In this document: one piece after another, positions 40,301 to 51,422 of the stretch
Position numbering within the stretch: position 1 is the stretch's first letter
Layout: every line of letters starts with the position of its first letter
Assembly (NCBI GenBank): GCA_023055425.1
Contig: JALGPY010000003.1
Span: 75,119,491 to 75,183,490 of the forward strand
Reading direction: 5' to 3'
Length of the DNA: 64,000 bases
From: Linanthus parryae
Lineage: Eukaryota > Streptophyta > Magnoliopsida > Ericales > Polemoniaceae
Notes under the pieces: generated by a model
Told to the model about the DNA's origin: nothing
Database searches by the model: none
Seen by the model: the letters and a program-made list of their open reading frames with translations, nothing else
Made by a program: the position numbers and the translations under genes

Positions 40301-42406
40301 TTGATCAGGCATATTTTGAAGAAACTGTTCAAATGCAGAAAGCCTAGTGTTTCTTATTTTAAGCCTTTTGGCTGTACTTGTTCTGTGCATAACTATGGCA
40401 AATATAATCTTGCTAAGTTTGATGCTAGAAGTGACGAAGGTGTTTTTCTTAGTTATTATCAAACTAGCAAAGCTTATAGAGTTTACAATAAGAGAACTAA
40501 GATAGCCGGGGAGAGTATTCATGTGATTTTTGATGAAAGTAAAGATGATTCTCTGAGTGAAAGTTTTGCAGATCTCAACTTGAACAAGTATGAGGTTGAT
40601 GATGACAATGAGAAAGTTAACAGAAGCAAAAGAAAGTTGCAGAAACATTCAGAAGGATCTCAAGGTTGAACGCCATGCTGAGCCAAAATCTCAAAGCCTT
40701 GAGACTGAGACTGACAGAACATATGATGCTCCTTCTACTGTGTCAAGAACTCAAAGCCTTGAAGGATCATACACCTTGACACCTAGAAAGAAGTTCAAAT
40801 ACTTATCCGATCATCCTGCAGAGAACATTATATCAGATCCAACCACTGGAACTTAGACAAGAGGTCAACTGAAGAATTTGTGTGCTTTCAGTGCTTTTGT
40901 ATCACTTATTGAGCCCAAAAATGCAAAAGAAGCACTAGAAGATGCAGATTGGATAATTGCAATGTAGAATGAGCTGAATGAGTTTGAGAGGAACAAAGTA
41001 CGGAATTTGGTTCCTAGACCAAAGAATCAATCAGTGATTGGAACTAGATGGGTGTTCAGAAAAAAACTTAATGAAAATGGTGAGGTTGTGAGTAATAAAG
41101 CAAGACTGGTTGCACGGGGATATAATCAAGAAGAAGGAACTAATTATGAGGAGATATTTTCCCCTGTTACAAGGTTAGAAGCTATCAGAATACTTCTTGC
41201 ATTTGCATCACATAAACATATAAAGCTTTTTCAAATAGATGTCAAATGTGCTTTTCTAAATGGATATTTACAAGAAGAAGTATATGTTGCTCAACCACCA
41301 GGTTTTGAAGATGACATTTTTCTAGATCATGTTTACAAATTAGACAAAGCCTTGTATGGACTTAAGCAAGCTCCAAGGGCTTGGTATGACGGACTCTCTA
41401 AGTTTTTACTTGAAAATGGTTTCAAGAGAGGACTTGTTGACAAAACTCTTTTTATCAAGAATCATGAAAAGGATTTGTTAGTAGTACATATATATATTGA
41501 TGATATTTTATTTGGTGCTACTAGTGATTCTCTTTCAAAAGAGTTCTCAAGTCTAATGTGCAGGAAATTTGAGATGAGCTTAATGGCAGAACTGAATTTC
41601 TTTCTTGGACTTCATGTACATAAAATGAAGAAAGGAATCTTTGTGCATCACAGGAAAAAACCAAGTACTTGTTAAATAAATATAACACAGTCCAAGGTAG
41701 TTAAGACCCCTATGAGTTCATCATTATCCTTAGACAATGATACAAGTGGTAAGAGTGTGAATCAAAATAATTATAGAGGTATGATTGGTTCAATTCTGTA
41801 TCTAACTGCTAGTAGACCAGATATTATGTTTAGTGTATGTATGTGTGCTAGATTTCAAGCAGATCCTGAAGAAAGTCATTTGACTGTTATGAAAAGGATT
41901 TTCAGATACTTGAATGGAACCAAAGACTTGGGGCTTTGGTATCCAAGAAGATCTAACTTTATGTTGAGTGGTATTCAGATGCAAACTTTGCAGGCTACAA
42001 ATTAGACTGAAAGAGTACTGAATAGTTGGCATTCAAAGAAGCAATATTTAGTAGCTCTATCAACTGTAGAAGCTGAATACATTGCAGCTAGAGCCTGTTG
42101 TTCTCAGGTTTTATTGATTGCTCTACAGCTAAGAGATCTTGGATATGAATTCAGAAATGTGCCTATCAACTGTGACAATAAAGTGCCATTTCTATATCAA
42201 AGAATCCATTTCATCATGCAAGGACAAAGCTCATAGATGTGAGACATCATTTTCTTAGATATCATGCTGAAAAAGGTGATGTTGTTCTATCTTTTATTTC
42301 TACTACTATGCAATTAGCTGATATTTTCACTAAACCATTGCCAGATGAGAGGTTTGTATCCCTAAGGCTTGAATTGGGTATGTTAAACAAGGATGCATTG
42401 GTTTAG
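37374..42406 (+). pseudogene. Degenerate SIRE-type Ty1/copia gag-pol
   Basis: Gag starts at ATG 37374 (MSNVGDGGFSHGRAANRPPL). Next come a CCHC-like knuckle (CYECGDADHLVIDFP, degenerate, about 38288), a Ser/Asp-rich and coiled-coil gag tail, and a second knuckle (CHYCGKIGHVKLTC, about 39031). Then come protease (WILDSGCSRHM, about 39284), integrase (HRKLGHIS, CKACTQGK, MDICGPM, RSDHGTEF, NGVVKRKNR with the catalytic E replaced by K), RT ([15 protein letters not shown] at about 41494) and broken RNase H. The long gag with two knuckles and the sequence style fit the SIRE/Maximus lineage. Frame breaks occur near 37620 and 40650-40670, in the linker before RT and in RNase H; stops include 37904-37906, 38105-38107 and 39725-39727. 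It is inactive. Confidence 0.82.
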
Positions 42407-42418
42407 GGGGAGTATTAG
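42405..42418 (+). other. Purine tract directly after pol (internal)
   Basis: TTAGGGGGAGTAT follows the pol stop immediately. A near-identical tract (CTTAGGGGGAGTTTC, 43971-43985) abuts the real 3' LTR, so this upstream one may act as a central polypurine tract or mark where the extra ORF was inserted. Confidence 0.4.
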
Positions 42419-42754
42419 TTTATATGTTTATTATGTGTGTAAATATCAAAGCCTTGAGATCATACTTTCTTAGCCATGAAAGTATGCCTCAAAGCTTTGA
42501 AGGTTTATGTTTTGGTCTGAAACTTCTCAAAGCTTTGAACTACTGTACAACTGCTTTGATGAAGTGGTTATGCATGTTTTTTAAATGGATCATGAAATAT
42601 CTTGTAACATCTTTATAGATAATTACAGAATATTTCAAATGTTCAGATATTTTTTACAAAATATCCCCAAAAATATCTCATGAAATCTACTGCAATCTGT
42701 TTTGCATGCAATCCCTTTTTAAATCAAACTATTTTACCTACTTAAGCCAACTTC

Positions 42755-43900
42755 ATGGCTTATTTCTTTCATTCTCACCTTTCTTCAGTTCATACATATA
42801 TCTCTCTCAAACCCTCTCAAACCCTAACCACATTGGAGCGCAAATTTGAGAGAATCAAGCAACAAGGACAGACTTCCTCAAAGAGGACAAAGAGGAAGGC
42901 TAACAGGAAGATCACCATTCATGGATATGATTCAGAAGAGATAGCTAGTGTCCATGAGACTTCACCACCCTCAAATAAGGTGAATAAGGGACAGGAAATT
43001 CAAGAAGAACCATAGGCTGGGTCAGAATCTGAGTCTGCAACAAAAGAAGTTGTGAAAATCAAAGAACATGGGAGTAAGGATCAGGTAGAAAAATCAAGCA
43101 ATAAAAAGAAGGAAGTGGCTGAAGAGAAAAGTGAGAAGAAGAGTGCACCATATTCAAAGGAAAATAAAGCTGATGAGAAGAAGGATGAAAGAACTCCAGA
43201 GAAGAAGTGAGTGAAACACAGTGCAGTAAAGACCAAGAAGGCTACAAATTTTGGTAAGAACATTTTGCCTGATTCTTGGTTTGTCAATTCAGATGTTAAC
43301 ACTTTGTGGATGGATGGGTATGCATCATCCAAGATATATTTCTGTAGTCTAATCAGTACTGAGTTATTGGATTTATTGGACTTAGAATATATTAATAAAT
43401 TGAGAGAATCATCTGTTGGGAGTTTGTTAAATCCACCATATGAGGCTTACCATAGGCTGACTAGGCATTTCTATCTGAACTTCGTTCAAGAATTGGATGA
43501 TGGTGACAATTACATTCTAACATCTGAAGTTTTTGGGATTGATATTAAGTTGGATCACAGAGTTTTTTCCAAATTCTTGGGAGTTCCTAAAAAGTATATG
43601 ATTAATGATCACCCTGATAGGAAGGAGATTTTGGAGAAAGCCATAGCCTTATTTTTATTGGAAGGAACCCCAAATGAGCCAAAACAGTTATCACATTCTA
43701 TGTTTACTTGTGGGGCTAAAATTCGGTTTTCTATTATTATGATATGTGTAGTTCCCACGGAGTATTCCAAAGAATTGGTGACAAATAGGGTGTTGATTCT
43801 GATGTATCTGATATGTCAAGGGTATGAAGTTGATCTCCCTACTGTTTTGATGGAGCATATGTGTAATCTCAATGGAGGTTCAATGTTTCAAAGACTTTAA
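42755..43900 (+). pseudogene. Extra ORF downstream of SIRE pol (putative plant transposon protein-like domain)
   Basis: One reading frame from ATG 42755 to 43900 (about 381 codons) is broken only by TAG at 43013-43015 and TGA at 43208-43210. The first half is Lys/Glu-rich and low complexity (for example KEVAEEKSEKKS). The second half is globular, with YEAYHRLTRHFYLNF, a GIDIKLDHRVFSKFLGVP segment, and VVPTEYSKELVTNRVLILMY. It follows the pattern of the 'putative plant transposon protein' domain found in many plant repeat-derived proteins. Position and length correspond to the so-called env-like ORF of SIRE elements, but no signal peptide or membrane anchor is visible. Its function is unknown. 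Confidence 0.62.
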
Positions 43901-43970
43901 ATAGCTAGTCTATTTCAAGGCCTTGAAACAGCTTTCCAAGCCTTGAAACTGACTGAGACTCAAGCATGAT

Positions 43971-43985
43971 CTTAGGGGGAGTTTC
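43971..43985 (+). other. Polypurine tract of the SIRE-type element
   Basis: CTTAGGGGGAGTTTC directly precedes the TG of the 3' LTR. Confidence 0.6.
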
Positions 43986-45104
43986 TGTATATGTTTGAAC
44001 TCCTAAACCCTTATGCTTTACTTATTATTACTTGATGATGAAAGACAATGTATTTTGATATGTTTAACACCATCTAATCTATTTTTTTGACTCAGTTTTG
44101 CAGGGAATGTTTATTTCCTATTCTGTAGGATTTACTTCCTAACCTGAGTTTTGTAGGAAATGAATTTCTTGGTTGATTTAATTCTGCAATCAATCTATTG
44201 ATCCTAACAACTTATCAAAAAGTTTATGGACAAGATCAGATCAGTATCACTGAAGATACTGAGCAACTATCCGTTGGAAGAAGACTGTTTGAGAATTCAA
44301 AGTTCTTGCCTACAAAATAGGAAAGTTTGTTGCTGAAGATTTGCAGATCAAATGAGTTGTATATATGGAGCTCAGTTTGAAGCATTTGATATACAACTAA
44401 ACGGTAAAAATTATAGAGACACTCTCAAACAATTCAAGGATTATCAACAAAAAAAAGCATATCAAAAATCTCAATCCAAGTCTCAGAAGAACACTGCACT
44501 CTCACAGCAGTTTCATTTCTTGTGTTCTTCTGTCCTGAACTTTATTTGAATATCTTTTACATACTTCTCTTATTTAAATTCTCAAGGATTGTTCAAGGTT
44601 AACAATAGAGAATTTTTAGTTAATCAGATTGCTAGAGAAGGTACTAGCTAGATTAGTAAGAACCACAAGCTGTAACTGAGTAAGGTATCTCTCTGTGCTT
44701 GAGATCTAGGCTTAGCAGTTGATTAATAAGAATTGAGTTGAAAATCCTACAGGGAGAAGATCCATGAGGTAGAGACGTAGGTCCAAGTGGACTGAAATCT
44801 ATATATCTTGTGTCTGTTGCATTTACTTTACAGTTGCATACTTAGCTTATTTGCAGCATTCAAAACAATTTAGTTTTAAGGGTTTGAATCTCATTTCAAG
44901 GACTTGAAACAAACTTATTATTTTATTTACTCTAATTTTTTTATTCCAAGGGCTTGAAACTCATTTCAAGGCCTTGAATCTCTTGAAAAATCCTTTCAAG
45001 CCACTACTCTTGCAAAGTTCAGCAAAAGACTGCATACTCTATTCAACCCCCCCCCCCTTTTAGAGTATTGATCCTGCATTTCTACCTTTTATACACCCCT
45101 TTAA
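43986..45104 (+). repeat. 3' LTR of SIRE-type element, also 5' LTR of a second one
   Basis: It starts TGTATATGTTTG after the polypurine tract and ends just before a PBS-like sequence at 45105. Landmarks match the left LTR in order. It carries a C13-type run at about 45046-45058 and CAAGG-CCTTG palindromes. Because a PBS and a gag start follow it, it also serves as the 5' LTR of a second element. Confidence 0.6.
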
Positions 45105-45179
45105 TTGGCATCATAGCTTGTATCACTGCATAGATTTAACCATCTTGTGATTATGAGTACCGTAGGTGATGGTGGTTTC
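45105..45179 (+). pseudogene. PBS-like site and first codons of a second SIRE gag, cut by an insertion
   Basis: TTGGCATCATAGC (45105-45117) is the PBS with two changes. ATG at 45153 opens MSTVGDGGF, which matches the first codons of the gag at 37374 (MSNVGDGGF). The spacing from PBS to ATG is also conserved (48 and 50 bp). The frame is cut at 45179/45180 by the LTR of the next element. Confidence 0.7.
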
Positions 45180-48100
45180 TGTAACACCCCCGATTTCCAG
45201 AGGATCCGGAAATCGGTTGGTGCCCTCCGTACAGGGGATTTTACCCTTTCGTACAAGGAGTGGTAACAACAAACAAGTGAAACGAAACATCCAACTACTG
45301 ATTCATTATGATAAAAGTTTATAACATTTGTGACTGGTTCCAAACTGGACATCGAGTCTAACAAAACATATTTTACAACAAAAAGGCTCTCCGGTTAATT
45401 AGTAGGCTCTACTGTTTGCATGAGAGAACGAATTCGTGATCCCACCGCGTTACCCCAAGCAACCAATCATATACTTGCGGGGAATTTCAATATACACAAG
45501 GACGCAATTTTCGAGTATCAGTAAAAACTGAGTGAATAAACACCTTAGCATGTAAAACAGAGTGACTAAGATAGGTTATTGGGTTTACGTTTGAAATAGT
45601 TTGAACAGTAGCAGAGTGGAAGTATAAACTTCAAATAAAGAATTGAACTGTTTTCCAAAATATAAGTACGAGTAGGAGTGACGATTATCTGAGTTCTCAA
45701 AAGTACTATTTCCGAATCGAAAGTTATACGAGTGGCCAATTCGTTTATCAATATTTCCATGCGTTTCCAAACGGAAAATGGAACGAGTCATATTATTAAG
45801 TCGCAGTAACCAGGGTAGACCAGGGTAAATAGAAAAAGATGATACTGGCATCTAGGGGGTTATGATAACCCAACCTTTTTACCAAGCGTGAAAGACGATT
45901 CCAACCGTCCCGCTAGTCATCATACAAGCAGCTACTAGACCTTAAGTGTCGGCATCCCCTTAAGATTGTAAGTCATAAGAGTAGTACTAAAATGCTGGAC
46001 TCTCACCAACAAGGTGAAGAGACGAGGCACGGAGTCCCCAACTTAAAGTAGGTCCAAGACTCCAACAAGTAGTCAAGGCATTCTACCAAATAAATAATTA
46101 CAGCCGTAGCCAACTTAGTAACAAGCGACGTAGGCGTATAGCACTGTCACATACCCAAATGGTTCTGGTACTTGCAATTCTTTCACTTTACGTTATTAAT
46201 GAATTCTTACTGTGTGACATTTGAACAATTAGTTATCAAAGTTTGAATACGAGTAGTAAAGTGGGGATTTAAATAAAGTAAAGCACGTTTAGCAAATTTG
46301 CAAGGCTAAGCACGTAAAATCGCATGTATATTTTAAGACACGAAATAAAATCGCAATTTGACACGAAAGAAGGTAAGAACGCAACACCAAGGATGAATAC
46401 TCACCGTGAGAGCCGAAGATACGCTAGCAGATCTTTACTCCTACACTACGCCTGGTTCTTCAAAGACAGGCTCTATAAACAAACACATATAGTCCTAATT
46501 ACAAGCAAGTTTGGTTTGCAAACGTATGACAATGCACATGTCCTATTTGATATGCAAGCGACAACTTTAATCAGATTCCCCCAAGGTAGTTATAAAACCA
46601 TAAACGATTCTTAAGAATTCAAAAATCAATAATAAATTTTAAGGAGATGAAACTATTTAATACTCTAATGACGATATTTAGAAATTATACAAAAACTGAA
46701 TTTCAATTTAAAGTAATACTTATAATTTCAAAAGTGCTATTTCTGATTGAAGAAGAAATTTCTTTATATTTCACAATTATATTTTAATTTACAAAAATTT
46801 ACTTTACTTTAATAAAAATTAACTAAACTTATCTATCTATTTGTAAAAAGGATAACATCGATTTTTATAAACACTTCAAAGCTCACTATTTACTTAAAAT
46901 GAATTTAAAAATTATTTAATATCTAAAAGAATAGTATTTACCGATAATATAATTAAACGTATAGAAACATTATATTTTCATTAACTTAAAAATAATTTTA
47001 AATGTTGAAAATGTAACTTACGCTAATTTGTAAAGAAAATTACATAAAAAAAGATTTTATGTTTATTTATTAACTTAATATATAACTAGTAAAGTTTATA
47101 TAATATATACACAATTTAATTTAATTAATAATATTAAATGAAACAAGTTATATGAAATACAAATAGCTCACCTAAGTTTTCATAATGTACAATCAGTCTC
47201 CCCTAGTTTAAGAAAAAAGACAAAATAACCCCCTGAAATAAACCCACGACAATTCACTGATTCCACCCATCTCCTACTTCGATCAAAACATGATTTGAAG
47301 CTATAAAAATTGGATTTTTGACAATCAAGAATGAATGAGGACGTGATTTAGAGCATACCCACGCCAGGAAATGCGAGAAACGACGGAGAAACGGAGCAGG
47401 TCGAGTTCCCGTCGGCGGGTTCGGCGACGAGGTTTCGGCAGGGAGTCTCCGGCTATCTTAGGGCTTGTATCGGAGGCTATTCATGCTCCTTGGGTGTTCT
47501 AGAATGTGGAGAGGGCGAGGATACGAGCTGGGTATAGCTTGGTTTGTTGGGTCCGAACTGTTGGCCGAAAAAAAATGGAGTTCGGCCGGTGGTGATTGAG
47601 CTCAGCTCCTGTTGCTACTGCTGCTCGCTGCTTCTGTTGTCTTCGGGGAGCTCAGAGAGAGGGAGAGAAATGGCAGAGAGAGCAGGAGGTGATGGGTTAT
47701 AGGTGGTGGTGATGTTCGGTAATGGTGGTGGTCGGTGGTGTTGGTGTCGGGGGTTGTTGTGGCCGGTGGTGGTCCGAAAAAACAGGGGGGGGGGGGGGGG
47801 AGAGAGTGAGACAGAGAGGTGAGAGAGAGAGAGAGCAGAGTGATGTTGGTGGTGTTGGTTGTTCTCGACAACAAAACATCGAGGGAGAGTTGAAGGTGAA
47901 GAAGAAGAAGAAGATGGAGAAGATTAAGAAGGTGAAGAGGAGGAGGTGAGGGATGATGTGATTAGAGAAGAGCTAGGTTAGCTAGTTGGTGGAGGAGAGC
48001 CACGCTTGGCGTGGTAGTCGCAAGGAAGGGTACGGAGGTGTGGGCGGCTGAAACAGGGGAAAGCAGAGAAAAAAGAAAAAAATAAAGTGATGGAAGAGAG

Positions 48101-48807
48101 AAAAAGATTGGATGTGGGTGGGTCGCGAGACTACGCGGTGGTTCGATACGTGAAGTGTAGTGTGCGACGGAAGATTAACACGCGACGAATGTTTTAAAAA
48201 CGCAGGCGAAGATTCGACACGCAATAAACAACTAATACGATAACAAATACATAAAATATTTTTGACTGAAAAACTAAACTTTGACTGATACAAACAAAAC
48301 GTTTAATGAAAAAATAGATTTGACTGTTAAATATAGTTTAACTAACATAAAAATAAGTTTTACTAATAAAATTAAGTTAGACTAATATATAAAAAGAAAT
48401 TTGACTTAGAAAATTCGTTTTGATTTGAGGAAACTCATAAATATTTTTATTTCAATAATAATTTACTAGACATATAATTTATAATTGATAATTAACTTAT
48501 TATTTAAACAACATACATTATTTAAAAATAACTTTATAATAATTATTTTGTTAAAACAATTATAAACGAACACATACTTACTACGATTAGAGAAGATTAA
48601 ATTTAAATATGTTATAAACAAAAACAAATTATCGGAATAACCTTACGGAAAATATGAAGTATTACATCCTTCCCTCCTTGGATTAAGCTTCTTCCTCGAA
48701 GCTTGAACATGGTACTAGGACTTAAGGGTCTCTATTGGAAGTCACAGCTAGACAAGGAGACGATTAGCAAGCAAATGAAATGCAGGGACGAAAACATGGT
48801 CGTTACA
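45180..48807 (-). repeat. 3' LTR of a minus-strand long-LTR Gypsy element (about 3.63 kb)
   Basis: On the plus strand it starts TGTAACACCCCC and ends GGTCGTTACA. The first 400 bp match the second LTR at 49656-50058. At the other end the minus-strand purine tract AGTGGGGGAGGA (48808-48819) precedes the LTR TG, a signature I associate with Tekay/Del chromoviruses. Most of the LTR is AT-rich. The segment 47380-47960 is GC-rich, with GGT repeats and a G15-type run at about 47786-47801. A second, diverged copy of the LTR/purine-tract junction lies at 48661-48713, so the true LTR end could instead be 48666. Confidence 0.68.
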
Positions 48808-49640
48808 TCCTCCCCCACTTCGGACTGAGCTTCGTCCTCGAAGCTCGAATGGTTTCTATTAGACTCTACGGGTTCTAATACGAAGTGAAAGGTAGGGTGA
48901 TCGTAGATAGGAAGCGTATTCGTCTCCATGTTGCATGCTGCTTCCTCCTCTATCTGATTCATCGCAATATTTATCCGTATGGCCTCTGGTCGTTACACTA
49001 AGTTGGTTCCTTCCATTTCGGTTGGCACATTGCTTTTGGTGGTGTACCATGATTGCCTATTAGACAAGCGTCTTATACTAAAGCCTATCAATTTGAATGG
49101 TAGGGGTATGCAAACTGGTAAGATATGAATTGATGCGCAGAAAATGGTTCTAACCGTGCAAAAGGACATTATATAAGCATATACGCAATAGTATTTAATC
49201 ATATAAAAGACTCGTCGAAATTCACGAAATTTGACAATATGATTCTCACAAACCAAAGATCATATATGAGGTGCGAATGCACTACCAGAAAATATCACAA
49301 AAGCAAGGGTAAACGCTGTTAAGTCATGTAAGAAAGAACACATAGCATTTCAAGACCAAGGATGAGGGTGGGTGGGATAGACCCCCAGTCAGTGACTGGT
49401 CATTCGAACATGTATAAGAACTAAGGATTGAAAATGGAATGAGAGTAAAGACAAGTAGCACATATCAGTTAGGCATGCGAGGATAAACAAGAGACATAAC
49501 CCAAAATCCCCGGCTATTCAGATTTTACTTCTCAGTTTGTCTTGCCCATCGATTTCAACTTCAAGTTCAAAATTAGCTTTAATTACTTTCAAAAATCTTA
49601 GTTTTATGTGTTTTCTCCCTACAGTCCTGCTGGATGTCAC
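48808..49640 (-). pseudogene. Tiny interior of the long-LTR Gypsy element with a pol 3'-end relic
   Basis: Only 833 bp separate the 3' purine tract from the PBS, far too short for gag-pol. On the minus strand, 48808-48962 ends with NHSSFEDEAQSEVGEDV, in the place and style of the very end of a chromovirus pol. No RT, integrase or gag motif is present. The element is therefore a deletion derivative (LARD-like) that could only move in trans. Confidence 0.55.
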
Positions 49641-49654
49641 TGCTCTGATACCAA
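49641..49654 (-). other. Primer binding site of the long-LTR Gypsy element
   Basis: On the minus strand TTGGTATCAGAGCA lies one base inside the 5' LTR, which ends GGTGTTACA. It fixes the element's orientation as minus. Confidence 0.8.
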
Positions 49655-49655
49655 C

Positions 49656-50058
49656 TGTAACACCCCGATTTCCAGAAGAGCCGGAAATCGGTTGGTGCCC
49701 TCCGTACGGGGGATTTTACTCCTTCGTACAAGGAGTGCTAACAACAAACAAGTGAAACGTAACATCCAACTACTGATTCATTACGATTAAAGTTTACAAC
49801 ATTCATGACAGGTTCCAAACTGGACACCGAGTCTAAAAAAACATATTTACAACAAAAAGGTTCTCCGGTTAATTAGTAGGCTCTACTGTTTGCATGAGAT
49901 ATCGAATTCGTGATGCCACCGTGTTACCCCAAGCAACCAATCATATACTTGCGGGGATTTAAAAGAAACACAAGGACGCAGTTTTTCGAGTATCAGTAAA
50001 AACTGAGTGAATAAACACCTTAGCATGTAAAACAGAGTGGCTAAGATAGGTTACCGGG
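49656..50058 (-). repeat. 5' LTR (partial) of the long-LTR Gypsy element, split by the Tat insertion
   Basis: About 400 bp match 45180-45575 at roughly nine bases in ten by eye. The match stops abruptly at 'ggttaccggg' (50049-50058), where the Tat LTR begins. The rest of this LTR should lie beyond the window. Confidence 0.8.
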
Positions 50059-50963
50059 TGTGTACGAGAGAATCCTTTAGGGAGAATTCAATATACACCA
50101 GGAGTAGAGGATTGGAACACAGGAAGAGTAGGGTTGTGTGTAGGGAGAGAGTAAGACAATAGCACTGTATGAGAGAGAAAAAGAATTTTGGCAGAGCTTC
50201 CGCGTAGTTCAGGTGATTCTCCCTTGTATGGAAGGGTTAATGATCCTGTATATAACGGAGAATGTGAACGTTGTAGTGGGTTAATGCGCCCATTAATGGC
50301 GGCTTAATTAGCTTAACCACAACGGCACGTTCGTCCGCGTATATAGGGACCGTTACGCACGTTAACCGCGTATATCGGAACCGTTATGAGGTTGACCGGG
50401 TTTATGGAGCTCGTGCCATAAATCTCTCAAAGCAGTTACTAGGGGTCGCGCGCGGGCTTGGTTGTCGCTCGCGCGCGACAGGACTTACTCTAGCCTCCAA
50501 ACCACTAAGTCCCTACAAGTCCCGTGTGGTGGTATGCGAGGGCCCTGTCTCGCAGCCCCCACATGGATCAGCGCGGGTGGTGATCCTGTGTGTGTGGAGC
50601 ACAGCTAGGTGTGCTAGATGATCGCCACATGACTAATATCTTCCTGTCTAGAAAGCACTATATACATTAGCCCCCTTTCTGCGCGTGAAGACACATAGCC
50701 GGATGGGCTTCAATGCGCAGGAACCAATGTACGCGTCGCCGCCACACACCAATTCAAATACACGCAAAATCAGCCCCCGTGCGTGCCATTATGACCTAGA
50801 ATCCCTAGAGTCGTGCCGTCTGCTCTTTTAGGGTTTTAGGCATGACGTCAGCTTGTCCTGTGATTGCGCGATTCGACGGTGACGGTTGCGATTCGACTAC
50901 TGAAAGGACGCGACTCCTCATTGTTTTGGATAAGTACTCTGTGCTCTCCATTGTTGCAAATCA
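50059..50963 (-). repeat. 3' LTR of minus-strand Tat-type Gypsy element (about 905 bp)
   Basis: The left boundary is set by the break in the host LTR and starts TGTGTACGAGAG. The right boundary is proposed at TTGCAAATCA (50954-50963), followed on the minus strand side by a purine-rich AGAGAAAGAAG (50968-50978). The interior is GC-rich with CG-rich runs such as CGCGCGCGGG (50449-50458). It is related to the LTR-like block at 17615-18513. The 5' LTR is outside the window, so the length is not confirmed. Confidence 0.62.
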
Positions 50964-51422
50964 TTACTTCTTTCTCTAAAGTGAATGATACCCGGAAGCC
51001 TTCAAGAACATACTCAAGTGATCAATCATAAGTTCTTCCTTGTCAATCGTCTCCTTCAACTTGCTTCATCAAAACAAGCTTTACCAAAACAATGTTGTCT
51101 TTGTTCAATTCCATTTAATGTACTCAAATATTCTTTGAACTGTCTTGGATCTGTAAACCCATGGTTATTTGGGATATGTCGTTCATTGAGAACTGCAAAA
51201 GAGGCCTTTTTCTTAAACCCAGAACCGATCGAATTACCAGATTGTGACAATTTTGAATGCAGAACTTCTGAAATTCTGAGCAATATAGACGAATTCTGAA
51301 CTTCTAAACCCAGAATTGACCCCGGACTGTTCATCTTCTCTTGACAAAAACATAATTGCTTCTCGAGATTCAAACTAAAAGTGTGTATACTTATCCCCCT
51401 TTTTTCTTGCTCTTCTGCAGGA

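Noticed and set aside
47602..47949. Proline/threonine-rich and glycine-rich ORFs in the long LTR
   Set aside because: They are frames through GGT/GTG simple repeats and a G-run, overlapping on both strands, with no domain.
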